From positions 1-11,441 of the forward strand of contig QMNM01000018.1 of the NCBI GenBank assembly GCA_003647765.1: DNA of 11,441 nt, written 5' to 3'. Within the stretch, counting starts at the first letter, position 1. Every line of letters begins with the position of its first letter. This stretch comes from Candidatus Cloacimonadota bacterium. GTDB lineage: Bacteria > Cloacimonadota > Cloacimonadia > JGIOTU-2 > B8-G9. The notes beneath the pieces are model-generated. The model was given only the letters and a program-made list of their open reading frames with translations. It searched no databases and was not told the origin of the DNA. This document shows, in pieces, positions 1 to 6,516 of this stretch. A program made the translations under genes and the position numbers.

Positions 1-123
1 AAGACAGATATAGTATGGGATGGCAGAGATGAACAGGGAAAGGCAGTTCCAAGTGGAGTGTATTTTTATAGGTTAAGTTATGGTGAACATTATTTGACAA
101 AGAAGATGCTGTTGATGAGGTAA
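1..123 (+). CDS. C-terminal end of an exported protein with an SGVY-type sorting/FlgD-Ig tail (5' partial)
   Basis: The first 40 codons are open from the window edge and end in TAA at 121-123. The peptide contains WDGRDEQGKAVPSGVYFYRL and finishes with TKKMLLMR. The order W-D-G-x-D...G...V-x-S-G-V-Y-F-Y-R-L...K-K-M-x-L-x-R is the signature of the last strands of FlgD-Ig-like / type IX sorting-like C-terminal domains in FCB-group exported proteins, where the domain acts as a secretion or surface-anchoring signal. The function of the missing N-terminal part cannot be known. A strong terminator starts 20 bases after the stop, so this is the last gene of its transcription unit. The family assignment of the tail is fairly secure; use of a true type IX system is inference. 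Confidence 0.8.
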   Translation, partial: KTDIVWDGRDEQGKAVPSGVYFYRLSYGEHYLTKKMLLMR

Positions 124-142
124 TAAAAATTGTAATAGATAT

Positions 143-182
143 AAAGAATGCCCGGGGGACTTAGCTCTCCTGGGCATTCTTT
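143..182 (+). terminator. Rho-independent terminator
   Basis: Bases 143-159 pair with 166-182 to give a 17-bp stem, including two G-U pairs, closed by a 6-base loop (160-165). The core arms are AAAGAATGCCC and GGGCATTCTTT, far more GC-rich than the surroundings. The right arm runs into TTCTTTGCTTT, a T-rich tail. The A-rich foot of the left arm could let it work in both directions. It lies just after the stop codon of the upstream partial gene. Confidence 0.88.
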
Positions 183-240
183 GCTTTGGATTATTAAATA
201 ATAGACAATAAAAAAGATAGAAATATAGATGAATAATTAT

Positions 241-269
241 TTGACAATCTATCTCTTAAAGATTGTAGA
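241..269 (+). promoter_or_regulatory. Possible -35 element with an overlapping inverted repeat
   Basis: TTGACA at 241-246 is followed 17 bases later by TGTAGA, a weak -10. Overlapping it is a perfect 7-bp inverted repeat, ACAATCT (244-250) and AGATTGT (260-266), with a 9-base spacer. This arrangement could be an operator over a promoter or a small hairpin. The -10 match is poor and AT-rich DNA gives such matches by chance. Confidence 0.25.
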
Positions 270-365
270 TGTGGTTTTATGAAATATACGATTAAGTTGA
301 GAAATCAATCAAAAAATATAGAGGAAACATTGCAACATAAATGAATAAACAAACGTTTTTGTAAC

Positions 366-396
366 TTGACAAAGTAAAAGTAAGAAATCCTTAATT
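366..396 (+). promoter_or_regulatory. Possible promoter for the membrane protein-lipM pair
   Basis: A perfect TTGACA (366-371) is followed by TTAATT at 391-396, a spacing of 19 bases with a weak -10. It is the nearest -35-like hexamer to the start at 470. No TAnnTTTG element accompanies it. Confidence 0.25.
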
Positions 397-469
397 AAAA
401 AAGGGCTTGCTCAAAAAATTTTACTACTTTGGGAAACTAGCAATTATTTAAAAATAAGTAGGACTAAAA

Positions 470-673
470 ATGTCAGAATTTACTGATGAATACAAAAGAA
501 GAAGGAATAGACGAAATAAGAAATTACTCTCTATTCCAAAATTAATCCTGCATATTCTGGCTTTAATTCTTGTGCTTCTTTTAATAAAGTTCTTTTCTAA
601 TAATGGAATTGGCAATTTTTTTGATTTGTTAACAGGTACAGGACAGACAAAAACAAGTGTTATAAAAAAATAA
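470..673 (+). CDS. Small single-span membrane protein of unknown function
   Basis: A 67-residue protein that I do not recognise. Residues 1-8 are polar, residues 9-18 (KRRRNRRNKK) are strongly basic, and residues 20-42 are an uninterrupted hydrophobic run (around LILHILALILVLLLIKFF) long enough to cross a membrane once. The tail (43-67) is polar, Gly/Thr/Lys-rich. The basic block before the span predicts the N-terminus inside the cytoplasm. The ATG is supported by TAGGA at 459-463, six bases upstream. Only 16 bases separate its stop from the lipM ATG, so the two are probably co-transcribed. Coding status rests on the start signal, the membrane-protein composition and the tight spacing; no functional role can be assigned. 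Confidence 0.65.
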   Translation: MSEFTDEYKRRRNRRNKKLLSIPKLILHILALILVLLLIKFFSNNGIGNFFDLLTGTGQTKTSVIKK

Positions 674-689
674 TTTAGTGGGTAAAAAT

Positions 690-1514
690 ATGGAAAAGTG
701 GAGATTCCTTAATTCAGGCAAATGTAGTGCAGAAAAAAATATGGCAATAGATGAAACAATTATGGTTGGAGTGCAGAAAGGGATTTCACCACCTACGATT
801 CGTGTCTATGATTGGCAACCTCCTACAATTTCATTAGGTTATCATCAGCAAATAGAACAAGAAATTGATATAGAAAAAACGAGACAGATGGGTTTTGCTA
901 TAGTTCGGCGTCCTACAGGTGGAAGAGCAGTCCTACATTATGATGAACTTACCTATGCTGTCATCGGAAGAATAGATGGAATTTTAGCCGGTTCCACTCT
1001 ACAAGCATATCAAACAATAAGTAAAGCGTTAATAAGAGGATTGAGTTATGCAGGCATTGACCTGTCATTAGAAAAGAAAGAATTGTCTTTACATAAGCAT
1101 CATGAAAAAAAGAATCCTTGTTTTTCCAGTAGTGCAAAATATGAATTGATATATAAATCCTGTTCTGAAAACAGTAAATGGAAAAAAGTTGTTGGTAGTG
1201 CACAGTTTAGAAAAAATGGGGTTTTACTTCAACACGGGTCTATTTTACTGAATCATAATCAAGAATTGCTAGCTGAGTTAATGTATGGATTATCAGAGAA
1301 AAAAAGGGAATTTCTGAAAAAACTTTTGGCTCAAAATACAATTTCTATAAATCAAATCTTGACAAGAAAAATCAGTTTTTCTCTATTGGCAGAAAAAATT
1401 TTTCAGGGATTCAAGCAAGAGTGGGATATAGATTTAATAAAAGAAGCTGATTTAAATAATGAAGAGAGAAAAATATACCCACATATCTTTTATAAATACA
1501 AAAATAAAGAGTAA
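690..1514 (+). CDS. lipM: LipM-type octanoyltransferase (BPL/LplA/LipB family)
   Basis: A cytoplasmic enzyme of 274 residues that should move octanoyl groups from acyl carrier protein to lipoyl-domain proteins (GcvH in the well-studied LipM pathway), the first step of lipoate assembly. Visible hallmarks: WRFLNSG at residues 4-10, the N-M-A-I-D-E segment at 17-22, the ligand loop RRPTGGRAVLH at 73-83, the presumed acyl-accepting cysteine at 144 in NPCFSSSAKYEL, the lysine 165 motif KVVGSAQ, then GVLLQHGSILL. The Cys in this position and the length match Bacillus LipM (about 278 aa) better than LplA ligase or LipB. I chose ATG 690 over the in-frame GTG at 678 because AGTGGG lies just upstream of the ATG and the GTG has no ribosome binding site. 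A lipoate ligase or LipL-like amidotransferase role is the main alternative. No lipA or gcvH is nearby. Confidence 0.85.
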   Translation: MEKWRFLNSGKCSAEKNMAIDETIMVGVQKGISPPTIRVYDWQPPTISLGYHQQIEQEIDIEKTRQMGFAIVRRPTGGRAVLHYDELTYAVIGRIDGILAGSTLQAYQTISKALIRGLSYAGIDLSLEKKELSLHKHHEKKNPCFSSSAKYELIYKSCSENSKWKKVVGSAQFRKNGVLLQHGSILLNHNQELLAELMYGLSEKKREFLKKLLAQNTISINQILTRKISFSLLAEKIFQGFKQEWDIDLIKEADLNNEERKIYPHIFYKYKNKE

Positions 1515-1617
1515 CAAATTTACAACAACAGTTTAAGAATAAGATGCTGATGCTGTTCAATAGAAATTTATGTTTTTTGTAGCTAACAAGGATTTTATAA
1601 AAAACAAGAAAGAAAAA

Positions 1618-1650
1618 TTTGACACATAATTTTTAGGAAAAATAGTTTTG
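1618..1650 (+). promoter_or_regulatory. Bacteroidota-style promoter (TTTG / TAnnTTTG) before the receptor gene
   Basis: TTTG at 1618-1621 lies 21 bases upstream of TAGTTTTG at 1643-1650, an exact match to the Bacteroidota -7 consensus TAnnTTTG. The TTTG is part of TTTGACA, so it also reads as a perfect sigma-70 -35, with TAGTTT as a weak -10. It lies 30 bases before the receptor ATG. It is the best promoter candidate for the whole downstream cluster. Pattern match only. Confidence 0.5.
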
Positions 1651-1679
1651 AGATGAAAAATATTGGGGGTGCATGAATT

Positions 1680-4589
1680 ATGAAAAGATTATTAGTTATA
1701 ATAACAATTTTATGGTTATTAATATATTTTACTGTAACTTTTGCTGGTACTACTGGTAAATTAGTTGGTCGTGTAATTGATGCTGATACCAAGGAGCCAA
1801 TTGCTAATGCTAGTGTTATATTATTAGGCACAGAAATGGGCGGTCCAACAGATAATAAAGGCCGATATATGATTATTAATATTCCACCTGGTACATATGA
1901 TGTAAAATCCTTGCAAATGGGCTATGCACCTATGACAGTAAAAGGTGTAAAAATCAGTCTTGACTTAACAACAACAATAAATTTTGAGCTTCATAAAGAA
2001 GCAATTGGTGTTAAGGGTATTGAGGTAAAAGCGAAAAAGAAATTGGTAGATAAAGATATAACCGGCAGTGTAAATATTGTTTCCACAGAAGATGTCAAGG
2101 CAATGCCAATTGAGAATATACAGGAGGTCGTAGCTCTTGAAGCTGGTGCAGTTGGCTCTGGAGAAAGTATGCATATTCGTGGAGGTCGTTCTGGTGAAGT
2201 TGTTTATACTGTTGACGGAATGTCTGTATCTAATCCTGTGTATGGTGGATTTGGACTTAATCTTGATATGGATGCTGTAAAGGATATGTCTATTCAAACT
2301 GGTGGATTTACTGCTGAATTTGGTAATGCTCAATCTGCAATTATAAATCTGGTTACAAAGTCAGGTGGACCTGAATATTCTGGGAAAATTGAATATCGCA
2401 CAGACCACCTTATAGGAGAGGGTAATAATAGTGATCAAGTTAAATTTAATTTTGGCGGTCCTGTATTATTCGGGAAAATGAAAGACAAGTTCACATTTTT
2501 TATAAATGCATCCGGCTCCTGGACTGATACAAGATATAAAGATTATTATCATATTGATAAAGATGATGCAATGTATTCATACTTAAGCAAAGTGCAGATA
2601 GATGAAATAAATTCACTCGGTTCTGGACGAGATAAATTTTTAGGTATAGAACTTGGAGACCGTTTTCTTAATAATTATCAGTTTCGTTTTAAGACAAAAT
2701 ATAAAATAGACCCTAAGAGAAAAATTTACTTTTCTTATACTGGTGATAAAGAAACATATCGTCCTTATAGTCATTCCTGGCGTTATGCATTAGAGCATTA
2801 TCAACATCAAGAAACAACCCATAATCGGCAATCTTTTACTTTTGATCATTCTATTAACCCGAAAATGTTCTATACTATTAAAGGAAGTCGTTTTGTAACT
2901 AATGTTAAAATTGATCCAGGTGTTGATAGGGACTGGTATTTTACAGGTAGCACAAAGATTAACGAAGTACCTCTTAAAGTTGTAGGAGACCAGCAGGTTC
3001 AAAATCCTGAATATCCTACACGAGGTTGGACACTAAATTTTGTCTATTATGATGAATTAGGAAATCCAGAAAATGCTAGTTTTATTGCACCAGGAACTTA
3101 TGATGGTACTAATTTGGATGACAAAACTACTACTTATAATTTAAGAAGTGACTTTACATATCAAATAAATGAGGTTCACAGTGCTAAAACTGGTTTTGAA
3201 TTTATGTACCACAATATTGAGAAAGATGTATTAGGTAGTCCATGGTATATTTATGAAAGTAGAAGGCAAGAATACTTGGGAAAAGTTGAGCCAGTTCGTA
3301 TTGATACTTTGGAAGAAGATGGCACTATAACCATATATGAGGTGTATTCTCATGAGGATTCATTAGCTGCTATTAAATATTCAGCTGGTAAATTAGATGG
3401 ATATAAAGCAAAACCGTGGCAGGGTGCATTCTATGTACAAGATAAGATGGAATGGGAAGGAATGATTGTAAATATGGGTATTCGTTTTGATGTATGGTAT
3501 CTAAAAGATTGGCTCTTTGGTAAAGAATATGAAATTCTAAAATCTGACGGTACTTATGAAGTAAAGAAGTTTGCAAAAAATTTACAAATAATGGTCAGCC
3601 CTCGTCTTGGTGTGTCCCATCCTATTACTGAAAAGGATGTGCTACATTTTGCATATAATTATCAAAGTCAATTACCTGCTATGCAGTATGTATTCACAAG
3701 TGCTACACCAGAGGTAGGAGAAAGTGGTTCATTAGTTGGCAATCCTAATCTAAAGCCAGAAACAACAATTACTTACGAAGTTGGTATAGGACATCAGATT
3801 GGAGAAGATTATCTTATAGATATTACTACTTATTATAAAAATATTTATAATCTTGTAAGTACTGAACTAGTTAGAAGTAAGATAGAAGCTGCTCGGGAAT
3901 ATAATCAATATGTAAGTAAAGATTATGGTAGCGTTAAAGGTATAGATTTCTCTTTTAGTAAACGGTTTAGTAATTTCTGGGGTTTAAAATTGAACTATTC
4001 ATATTCTTGGGCAATGGGCACTAATTCTGGAGCTCATGATGTTGTTAATAGTGAAATAAGAAACTTACGAGAGTTCCCGCTTAGTTGGGATGTGAGACAT
4101 AATGCTAATGTTAATTGTGAGTTCAATATACCGAAAGATGAGGAATTTAGATTATTTGGGTTAAAATTGCCAGATCAATTAGGTTTTACTTTTTTATGGA
4201 GAATCAATTCTGGACTTCCATACACACCTATTACTGAATATGATAAAGTTTTAGATACTAATTCTGAAAGGATGCCATGGACAAGCACAGCGAACTTAAA
4301 ATTCACCAAAAAATTTGATTTGATAAAAAAATCAAAAGTTGAATTATACTGCCAGATAAATAATTTATTTGATAAAAGGAATGTACGCAGTATATACCCA
4401 AAGACAGGCACTCCTCTTGATGAAGTCAAAATTGATGAGTATCTAAAAGAAGCGGAATTAGAAGCGCATATGCATGGAACTGAAATAGATCAAAACTATT
4501 ACAAGATATGGAAAGAACTTGTGCCTGGGAATCCGGGAATACGAAGTTCTGGCAGAAGAATTGAGTTTGGCTTTGTTTATAGATGGTAG
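1680..4589 (+). CDS. TonB-dependent outer-membrane receptor with carboxypeptidase-like regulatory domain
   Basis: A 969-residue outer-membrane importer. Residues 1-22 form a signal peptide (basic start, long hydrophobic core, cleavage likely near TFAG). Residues 25-104 are a carboxypeptidase-D-regulatory-like domain (GKLVGRVIDADTKEPIANA, later PPGTYDVKSLQMGY). A short linker with GIEVKAKK (113-120) sits where the TonB box is expected. The plug runs roughly 128-230 (VNIVSTEDVKAMP, HIRGGRSGEVVYTVDG, IINLVTKSGG). The rest is a beta-barrel with alternating aromatic strands, including NPNLKPETTITYEVG, a common late-barrel motif, and it ends in VYRW, a typical C-terminal aromatic. The start is preceded by a GGGGGTG-like site. 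No SusD-type lipoprotein follows, so this is an Oar/CarbopepD-type receptor rather than a SusC/SusD pair. The motor genes are 121 bases downstream. The substrate is unknown. Confidence 0.93.
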   Translation: MKRLLVIITILWLLIYFTVTFAGTTGKLVGRVIDADTKEPIANASVILLGTEMGGPTDNKGRYMIINIPPGTYDVKSLQMGYAPMTVKGVKISLDLTTTINFELHKEAIGVKGIEVKAKKKLVDKDITGSVNIVSTEDVKAMPIENIQEVVALEAGAVGSGESMHIRGGRSGEVVYTVDGMSVSNPVYGGFGLNLDMDAVKDMSIQTGGFTAEFGNAQSAIINLVTKSGGPEYSGKIEYRTDHLIGEGNNSDQVKFNFGGPVLFGKMKDKFTFFINASGSWTDTRYKDYYHIDKDDAMYSYLSKVQIDEINSLGSGRDKFLGIELGDRFLNNYQFRFKTKYKIDPKRKIYFSYTGDKETYRPYSHSWRYALEHYQHQETTHNRQSFTFDHSINPKMFYTIKGSRFVTNVKIDPGVDRDWYFTGSTKINEVPLKVVGDQQVQNPEYPTRGWTLNFVYYDELGNPENASFIAPGTYDGTNLDDKTTTYNLRSDFTYQINEVHSAKTGFEFMYHNIEKDVLGSPWYIYESRRQEYLGKVEPVRIDTLEEDGTITIYEVYSHEDSLAAIKYSAGKLDGYKAKPWQGAFYVQDKMEWEGMIVNMGIRFDVWYLKDWLFGKEYEILKSDGTYEVKKFAKNLQIMVSPRLGVSHPITEKDVLHFAYNYQSQLPAMQYVFTSATPEVGESGSLVGNPNLKPETTITYEVGIGHQIGEDYLIDITTYYKNIYNLVSTELVRSKIEAAREYNQYVSKDYGSVKGIDFSFSKRFSNFWGLKLNYSYSWAMGTNSGAHDVVNSEIRNLREFPLSWDVRHNANVNCEFNIPKDEEFRLFGLKLPDQLGFTFLWRINSGLPYTPITEYDKVLDTNSERMPWTSTANLKFTKKFDLIKKSKVELYCQINNLFDKRNVRSIYPKTGTPLDEVKIDEYLKEAELEAHMHGTEIDQNYYKIWKELVPGNPGIRSSGRRIEFGFVYRW

Positions 4590-4595
4590 ACAACA

Positions 4596-4644
4596 TGCGT
4601 AATGCGTAATGCGTAATGCGTAGTGTGTAATGCGTAGTGCGTAA
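4596..4644. repeat. Seven tandem heptamers (TGCGTAA) in the receptor-exbB spacer
   Basis: Seven consecutive 7-bp units: TGCGTAA three times, then TGCGTAG, TGTGTAA, TGCGTAG and TGCGTAA. The array starts six bases after the receptor stop codon. A 7-bp unit is not a multiple of three, so on the minus strand it yields a spurious peptide of repeating ALRITHY. It is richer in GC than its flanks, is too short-unit for CRISPR, and has no spacers. Confidence 0.95.
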
Positions 4645-4648
4645 GAAA

Positions 4649-4662
4649 ACAAGAAATTCTTG
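4649..4662. repeat. Near-palindromic 14-mer ACAAGAAATTCTTG, copy 1
   Basis: CAAGAA-A-TTCTTG is a perfect 6-1-6 inverted repeat. Including the leading A, it matches 13 of 14 bases of a second copy at 7207-7220, also in a spacer beside a tandem repeat. No T-run follows it, so it is not an obvious terminator. It could be a protein-binding site or the remnant of a repeat element. Confidence 0.6.
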
Positions 4663-4694
4663 GCTTCTTAATTATCTTGTGAAAGTAATGAAAT

Positions 4695-4702
4695 AAGGAG
4701 GA
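4695..4702 (+). promoter_or_regulatory. Strong ribosome binding site fixing the GTG start of exbB
   Basis: AAGGAGGA lies eight bases before GTG 4711. No in-frame ATG is near the site and the signal sequence begins exactly at the GTG, so the non-ATG start is well supported. Confidence 0.8.
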
Positions 4703-4710
4703 ATATAAAA

Positions 4711-5523
4711 GTGAGAATTAAAAAGAAGATAATTATATTGGCACTAATGGTCTTTTTATTGAGTAGTATATGTGCTGTTGTTGTTATGGCTCAGGCAGAT
4801 ACTGGAGATGTACAAGTTGATAGTGTAAAAAAACAAGCAGTGGAACCAACTGAAACAGCAAAAGCTTCTGGAATTAGTGGATTTGAAAGTTTTGCTCGTC
4901 AAATTGTTGGCAGTGGCTTGGTTGATTTATATATTCAAGGTGGCTTTGTAATGTGGCCTATGTTGATCTTGGTTATTTGGGCAGTTGCCACAATTATCTG
5001 GCGTATTGTTGCTTTGAGGTATGCAAAAATAAATGTGAATAATTTGTTAGAGAAAATTACTCCATATATTGAAGAAAATAATATTGATGAAGCTATTGAG
5101 ATATGCGCAAAGACCAGAGGTCCAGTAGCAAATATTTTACATGCTGGTTTATTAAAGGCGGATCAAGGTATAGAAGCTGTAGAGAAGGCAATAGAAGGTG
5201 CTGGTATTTTAGAGATGTCTTTCCTGGAAAAAGGATTAGTTGCTTTGGCTACTACAATCAATTTAGCTCCAATGTTGGGATTCCTTGGAACAGTGGTTGG
5301 TATGATACGAGCGTTTCAATCTATTGCTGCTGCTGGAGAGGTTGAACCGACTATTGTTGCTTCCGGTATCTCAGAAGCATTGATTACAACTGCTGCTGGT
5401 TTAGCTGTAGCCATTCCAGTACAACTATGCAATAACTTATTTGTATCTATGATTGATGGAATGGTTATTGATATGCAAAAAGGCTCAGAAAAATTGATTG
5501 AAACTTTAGTAGCTAAAAAATAA
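4711..5523 (+). CDS. exbB: ExbB proton-channel subunit (MotA/TolQ/ExbB family)
   Basis: A 270-residue inner-membrane protein; in this family a pentamer around ExbD uses the proton gradient to energise TonB. Residues 7-27 are a hydrophobic leader (signal-peptide-like), followed by a polar linker (28-70). Three membrane spans follow: about 79-100, 175-200 and 216-240. The two hallmark helices are intact: APMLGFLGTVVGMIRAF (186-202), with Thr194, and SEALITTAAGLAVAIP (221-236), with Thr227; these align with the two conserved pore threonines of E. coli ExbB (148 and 181). The cytoplasmic domain lies between spans one and two. The N-terminal leader and linker make it longer than the 244-residue E. 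coli protein. It uses a GTG start. The stop is 29 bases before exbD, in the canonical exbB-exbD order. TolQ or MotA is excluded by the neighbouring receptor and tonB. Confidence 0.95.
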   Translation: MRIKKKIIILALMVFLLSSICAVVVMAQADTGDVQVDSVKKQAVEPTETAKASGISGFESFARQIVGSGLVDLYIQGGFVMWPMLILVIWAVATIIWRIVALRYAKINVNNLLEKITPYIEENNIDEAIEICAKTRGPVANILHAGLLKADQGIEAVEKAIEGAGILEMSFLEKGLVALATTINLAPMLGFLGTVVGMIRAFQSIAAAGEVEPTIVASGISEALITTAAGLAVAIPVQLCNNLFVSMIDGMVIDMQKGSEKLIETLVAKK

Positions 5524-5531
5524 AAGAATTC

Positions 5532-5548
5532 TCCTCTAATTTGGAGGA
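5532..5548 (+). promoter_or_regulatory. Small hairpin covering the exbD ribosome binding site
   Basis: TCCTC (5532-5536) is complementary to GAGGA (5544-5548), with a 7-base loop. The right arm is the Shine-Dalgarno core for ATG 5553, so folding would hide it. With only five base pairs it is weak, and ribosomes finishing exbB just upstream (stop at 5523) would open it. This is the arrangement expected for translational coupling or ExbB:ExbD ratio tuning. Inference from complementarity only. Confidence 0.3.
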
Positions 5549-5552
5549 TAAA

Positions 5553-5966
5553 ATGAATTTAATGAAAGAGAAGAAAAAACATTTGAGCTCTACTATTCCT
5601 ACTTCTTCTATGGCTGATGTAGCGTTTCTTTTGCTCGTATTTTTCCTTGTAACAACAAAGTTCGATACTAAAAAAGGACTTGGTTTAACACTGCCACCGT
5701 ATACAGAGGCAGGAGGAAAAAAAGTTAAAATAAAGAAAGAAAACTTAACACAAGTATGGGTTAATGCAAAAGGTGAAGTAGCAGTAGATGAACAGGTTGT
5801 CTCATTGACAGAATTAGAAAATATTATTAGAGAGAAGATTACTGGTAACACAAATATGGTGATAGCATTAACAACGGACAGGAAAGCAAAATATTATATG
5901 ATGGTTAGAGTATTAGATAGAATACAAAAAGTAGGTGCAAAGAAAATATCATTATCTACAAGGTAA
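5553..5966 (+). CDS. exbD: ExbD/TolR-family biopolymer transport protein, first copy
   Basis: A 137-residue protein: a short basic cytoplasmic N-terminus (KEKKKH at 5-10), one membrane span (about 21-39) and a periplasmic domain. The motif SSMADVAFLLLVFFLVTT carries Asp22, the equivalent of the essential proton-carrying aspartate of ExbD (Asp25 in E. coli). The GLGLTLPP segment follows the span, and the domain ends in the family pattern of VIALTTDRKAKYYMMVRVLD...GAKKISLSTR. I chose ATG 5553, five to eight bases after GGAGGA, over the in-frame TTG at 5541, which would overlap that site. It partners ExbB in the motor. A second exbD follows 75 bases later. Confidence 0.93.
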   Translation: MNLMKEKKKHLSSTIPTSSMADVAFLLLVFFLVTTKFDTKKGLGLTLPPYTEAGGKKVKIKKENLTQVWVNAKGEVAVDEQVVSLTELENIIREKITGNTNMVIALTTDRKAKYYMMVRVLDRIQKVGAKKISLSTR

Positions 5967-5967
5967 T

Positions 5968-6010
5968 CAGTCGGGAATTCATCGTACACTAGCAATATAC
6001 TGCACTAATA
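5968..6010. repeat. Spacer element CAGTCGGGAAT...CACTAATA, copy 1
   Basis: The 75-base gap between the two exbD genes begins with CAGTCGGGAAT (5968-5978) and holds CACTAATA at 6003-6010. The same two blocks, 10 of 11 and 8 of 8 bases identical, occur in the same order at 10228-10250 with a shorter interval. This suggests two members of a dispersed intergenic repeat with different internal lengths. The number of copies elsewhere cannot be seen from here. Confidence 0.45.
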
Positions 6011-6041
6011 ATTGGAGATAGGATTGACCTAAGAGGTAACT

Positions 6042-6449
6042 ATGGCAAAGATAAAGCGAAAAACTAGATTATCAACTCAGATTCCAAATGCTTCTATGTC
6101 TGATATTGCATTTCTTTTACTTATATTCTTTATGGTTTCCACGACTTTTGTTAAAGAAAAGGGATTATCCGTAACATTACCACAAGCATTTGCTATTCAA
6201 AAAATAAACAGACGCAATGCTTCTACAATCTATGTTAGTCAGTCCGGTATTATATCTATTGATGATTTCAGTATTCAGGTTGATCAAGTTAAATATATAA
6301 TGATGGAGAAACTATCTGATAATCCGTCAATGGTAGTATCATTTCGGACAGACAGAAATGCTGATTATGGATTAATGGTTGATATAATGAATGAATTAAA
6401 AAAGGCAGGAGCATTACGAGTATCATTTGAAGCAAAAAGAAGAATATAA
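6042..6449 (+). CDS. exbD: ExbD/TolR-family biopolymer transport protein, second copy
   Basis: A 135-residue paralogue of the preceding gene. Basic N-terminus (KIKRKTR at 3-9), then NASMSDIAFLLLIFFMVSTT with the conserved Asp21 at the start of the only membrane span (about 20-38), GLSVTLPQ, and a periplasmic domain ending MVVSFRTDRNADYGLMVDIM...GALRVSFEAKRRI. Both copies keep the aspartate, so both should be able to act in proton transfer. Their periplasmic domains differ considerably (for example NLTQVWVNAKGEV against ASTIYVSQSGIIS), which fits an ancient duplication and either a mixed dimer or separate roles. Tandem exbD genes are common in FCB-group TonB loci. The ribosome binding site is AAGAGG at 6031-6036. 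Confidence 0.92.
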   Translation: MAKIKRKTRLSTQIPNASMSDIAFLLLIFFMVSTTFVKEKGLSVTLPQAFAIQKINRRNASTIYVSQSGIISIDDFSIQVDQVKYIMMEKLSDNPSMVVSFRTDRNADYGLMVDIMNELKKAGALRVSFEAKRRI

Positions 6450-6516
6450 CATATATTTAGCCATTAACAATACATTAAGTTAAAATAATTTATTGTAATT
6501 TTTGGCAGGTATTATA

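Larger units (their letters stand above)
183..469. other. Non-coding gap before the small membrane gene
   Basis: This 287-base, very AT-rich stretch holds no convincing gene. The longest ATG frame noticed (279-344, 21 codons plus stop) has no ribosome binding site. It contains two TTGACA hexamers (241 and 366) and one short inverted repeat, listed separately. I saw no riboswitch-like or tRNA-like fold. It presumably carries the promoter for the two genes that follow. Confidence 0.6.

Noticed and set aside
279-344. 21-codon frame starting ATGAAATATACG in the gap before the small membrane gene
   Set aside because: No ribosome binding site and no recognisable peptide; expected by chance in AT-rich spacer.
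1515-1617. Terminator after lipM
   Set aside because: The only pairing seen (AACAG...CTGTT) is five bases with a long interval; too weak to call despite a T-rich stretch downstream.
1965-2333. Minus-strand open frame of 122 codons inside the receptor gene
   Set aside because: Fully antisense to a well-supported receptor plug/domain region; composition is that of a shadow frame, without a start signal.
1680-4589. SusC of a polysaccharide utilisation locus
   Set aside because: No SusD-type lipoprotein, glycoside hydrolase or sulfatase nearby; the motor genes follow directly.
4596-4644. Possible CRISPR array
   Set aside because: Units are 7 bp, directly adjacent and without spacers; no cas genes in the window.
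4458-4652. Minus-strand open frame containing repeated ALRITHY
   Set aside because: It is only the translation of the heptamer array plus the antisense of the receptor end; no ribosome site or protein-like composition.
5103-5345. Plus-strand alternative frame inside exbB
   Set aside because: The exbB frame holds all family motifs across this stretch; the alternative peptide is rich in Arg, Ser and Cys and unrecognisable.
6502-6516. TTG start giving a tonB product five residues longer
   Set aside because: It would overlap the GGCAGG site that serves ATG 6517 and has no ribosome site of its own.
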